From CAZKEW01 sp964558915 (lineage in GTDB: Bacteria; Acidobacteriota; Aminicenantia; Aminicenantales; UBA8522), in NCBI GenBank assembly GCA_964558915.1, contig CAZLFV010000028.1, positions 1 through 27,089 on the forward strand: a stretch of 27,089 nucleotides of DNA, in the 5' to 3' direction. The notes below the pieces were generated by a model, which ran no database searches, was not told where the DNA came from, and saw only the letters and a list, made by a program, of their open reading frames with translations. Shown here piece by piece: positions 26,199 to 27,089 of the stretch. Positions within the stretch are counted from its first letter, which is position 1, and each line of letters opens with the position of its first letter. A program made the position numbers and the translations under genes.

Positions 26199-26227
26199 TT
26201 GACGTAGGAACTGTCTTCCTGTAATAA
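26199..26227 (+). promoter_or_regulatory. Promoter of tRNA-Ala
   Basis: TTGACG (26199-26204), 17 bases, TAATAA (26222-26227). The start would fall near 26234, about 8 bases before the mature 5' end at 26242. Confidence 0.6.
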
Positions 26228-26241
26228 TATTTCCACCTCGT

Positions 26242-26317
26242 GGGGCTGTAGCTCAGTTGGGAGAGTGCTTGACTGGCAGTCAAGAGGTCGCCGGTTCGAT
26301 CCCGGTCAGCTCCACCA
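26242..26317 (+). tRNA. tRNA-Ala (anticodon GGC)
   Basis: A 76-base tRNA with encoded CCA. The acceptor stem GGGGCTG/CAGCTCC contains the G3:U70 pair that specifies alanine. The D stem is GCTC/GAGT, and the anticodon stem CTTGA/TCAAG encloses loop CTGGCAG with anticodon GGC at 26275-26277. The T arm is GCCGG-TTCGATC-CCGGT, followed by A73 and CCA. It reads GCC and GCU codons. No intron. No clear terminator hairpin follows. Confidence 0.98.
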
Positions 26318-26538
26318 TCTTCTCTCCCCATATTAGCCTTTATTATCAGCGCTTTACGCCAAGGGCCGACTCAAACTTGATTTATGCCATTTTTAGCAAA
26401 AAATTCGACACTGCATTTTTTATTGGACAATTCAGTGATATAAACGGCAGAAATGAAAGGGAAGTTGTCAAACCCTATTCGATCTGACCAAAACTTAATC
26501 AGACAGCGAATGTCAAATTATGTCCGCTCGCTGATGCC
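26318..26538. other. AT-rich intergenic region after tRNA-Ala
   Basis: These 221 bases hold no gene that I can support. The composition is visibly lower in GC than most of the window (about 33% by hand count at 26401-26460). An inverted repeat CAGCGA/TCGCTG lies at 26504-26509 and 26528-26533, but no strong T-run is attached. Confidence 0.5.
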
Positions 26539-27075
26539 CTATTTCTTAACTTCCTTCGGCCTAAGTTCAAAACCGAGTGCCTCATAAAAGCTTTGCCAAT
26601 TCATGACCTCCCAAGTTTCAACTATTTTTCCATTTTCAACTCGCAATATTTCGATGCCACCTACTTCGAACTTGTTTCCTGTGGCCGGGAGACCTTCAGT
26701 AGCCCCTGTATGAACACCTCTGGCAATATATCTATGCACTACCTTGTCTCCCTTTGCGATTAGGTCTTCACTGCTGATAGTCCTATCAGAAAACATCGCT
26801 ATTTGCTGTTTAAGTACTTTAAAAGATGGGTCGAAAGGCACAGTCTGCCCTGTATCGGAATGCCAAACATGGTCTGGTGAAAAGATTTCCTTAAGAGCCT
26901 CAATATCGCCCTTTATCCATGCGTCAATATAGCGCACAACTAACGCCTTATTTTGCTCCTCAACCGCTACCTGCGCTCTGAACTTCTCCAGCTCTGCCTT
27001 TTCGGCCTTGTTCTGGCAGCCAAACGCAAAGCAAAGCAGCAAGACCAAAGAAACGACCAAAATTGGGTTTTTCAT
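26539..27075 (-). CDS. SnoaL-like/ester-cyclase lipoprotein
   Basis: A 178-residue putative lipoprotein. The signal peptide ends LCFAFGC with lipidation expected at Cys20. A short linker precedes a cone-shaped SnoaL/NTF2-like domain at about 45-165: VVRYIDAWIKGDIEALKEIFSPDHVWHS resembles the helix-strand opening of SnoaL-like proteins, and GGIEILRVENGKIVETWEVMNW the conserved closing strands. It may bind or cyclise a small hydrophobic molecule; function is not assigned. Ribosome site AAGGAGGG precedes ATG 27075. Its base composition is lower in GC than the upstream genes, suggesting transfer or another lineage. The promoter lies beyond the window end. Confidence 0.85.
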   Translation of the reverse strand: MKNPILVVSLVLLLCFAFGCQNKAEKAELEKFRAQVAVEEQNKALVVRYIDAWIKGDIEALKEIFSPDHVWHSDTGQTVPFDPSFKVLKQQIAMFSDRTISSEDLIAKGDKVVHRYIARGVHTGATEGLPATGNKFEVGGIEILRVENGKIVETWEVMNWQSFYEALGFELRPKEVKK

Positions 27076-27089
27076 TTATCCCTCCTTGA

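Noticed and set aside
26257..26487. A small open frame overlapping the tRNA
   Set aside because: It begins inside tRNA-Ala, lacks a ribosome site and matches no family.
26504..26533. A possible terminator after the SnoaL-like gene
   Set aside because: The stem is only 6 bp with an 18-base loop, and the nearest T-run is short and about 11 bases away.

Overview
This 27-kb window is a gene-dense bacterial chromosome segment, mostly GC-rich, from what looks like an uncultured Acidobacteriota or Aminicenantota-type organism. That assignment is an inference from gene content: a zinc-ribbon/kinase/TolB-like/TPR protein, DUF5107-TPR, DUF6599 beside DUF362, and a c-di-AMP/glmM/pdxJ cluster. No marker gene settles it. 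I see no CRISPR array, insertion sequence, phage gene or rRNA, and no gene-free stretch longer than about 270 bases.

Layout. (1) 60-4098, plus strand: a near-consensus sigma-70 promoter, then a DsrM/NarI-like membrane cytochrome b, an overlapping HdrD/DsrK-like iron-sulfur protein, a PfkB-family kinase, and a PTS EIIA domain fused to a C4 zinc ribbon. (2) 4099-5754, minus strand: an exported M14 carboxypeptidase-like enzyme whose stop codon directly abuts that of the EIIA gene. (3) 5755-6021: an intergenic region holding a 123-bp multi-hairpin palindrome. (4) 6022-6441, plus strand: a small GGQ release-factor-like protein, convergent with a 1030-aa receptor-type Ser/Thr kinase (6460-9552, minus). 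(5) 9643-17218, minus strand: a tightly packed run ftsH-folP-cdaA-cdaR-glmM-pdxJ-M20 amidohydrolase, with stop/start overlaps or gaps of 13 bases or less. It links membrane proteolysis, folate, c-di-AMP signalling, cell-wall amino-sugar supply and vitamin B6. (6) 17326-23514, plus strand: a secreted DUF5107-TPR protein, a sodium:solute symporter and a URO-D/corrinoid-methyltransferase-like enzyme, probably one uptake-and-catabolism operon. (7) 23592-26158, plus strand: an OmpA-type lipoprotein, then a DUF6599 protein and a Tat-exported DUF362 protein. (8) 26242-26317: tRNA-Ala(GGC), followed by an AT-richer tail with a SnoaL-like lipoprotein gene on the minus strand.

Promoter reading adds some structure. 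ftsH and the DUF5107 gene diverge from promoters whose -35 boxes share the palindrome TGTTAACA. Four promoters carry an extended -10 (TGn) element. The kinase and M14 genes have -10-like boxes so close to ATG that leaderless mRNAs are likely.

The less ordinary items are the EIIA-zinc-ribbon fusion, the palindromic element, the altered RHR motif of the diadenylate cyclase, the possible AUC start of the DUF6599 gene, and the DUF5107/symporter/URO-D cluster. Nothing here is clearly a wholly new system.
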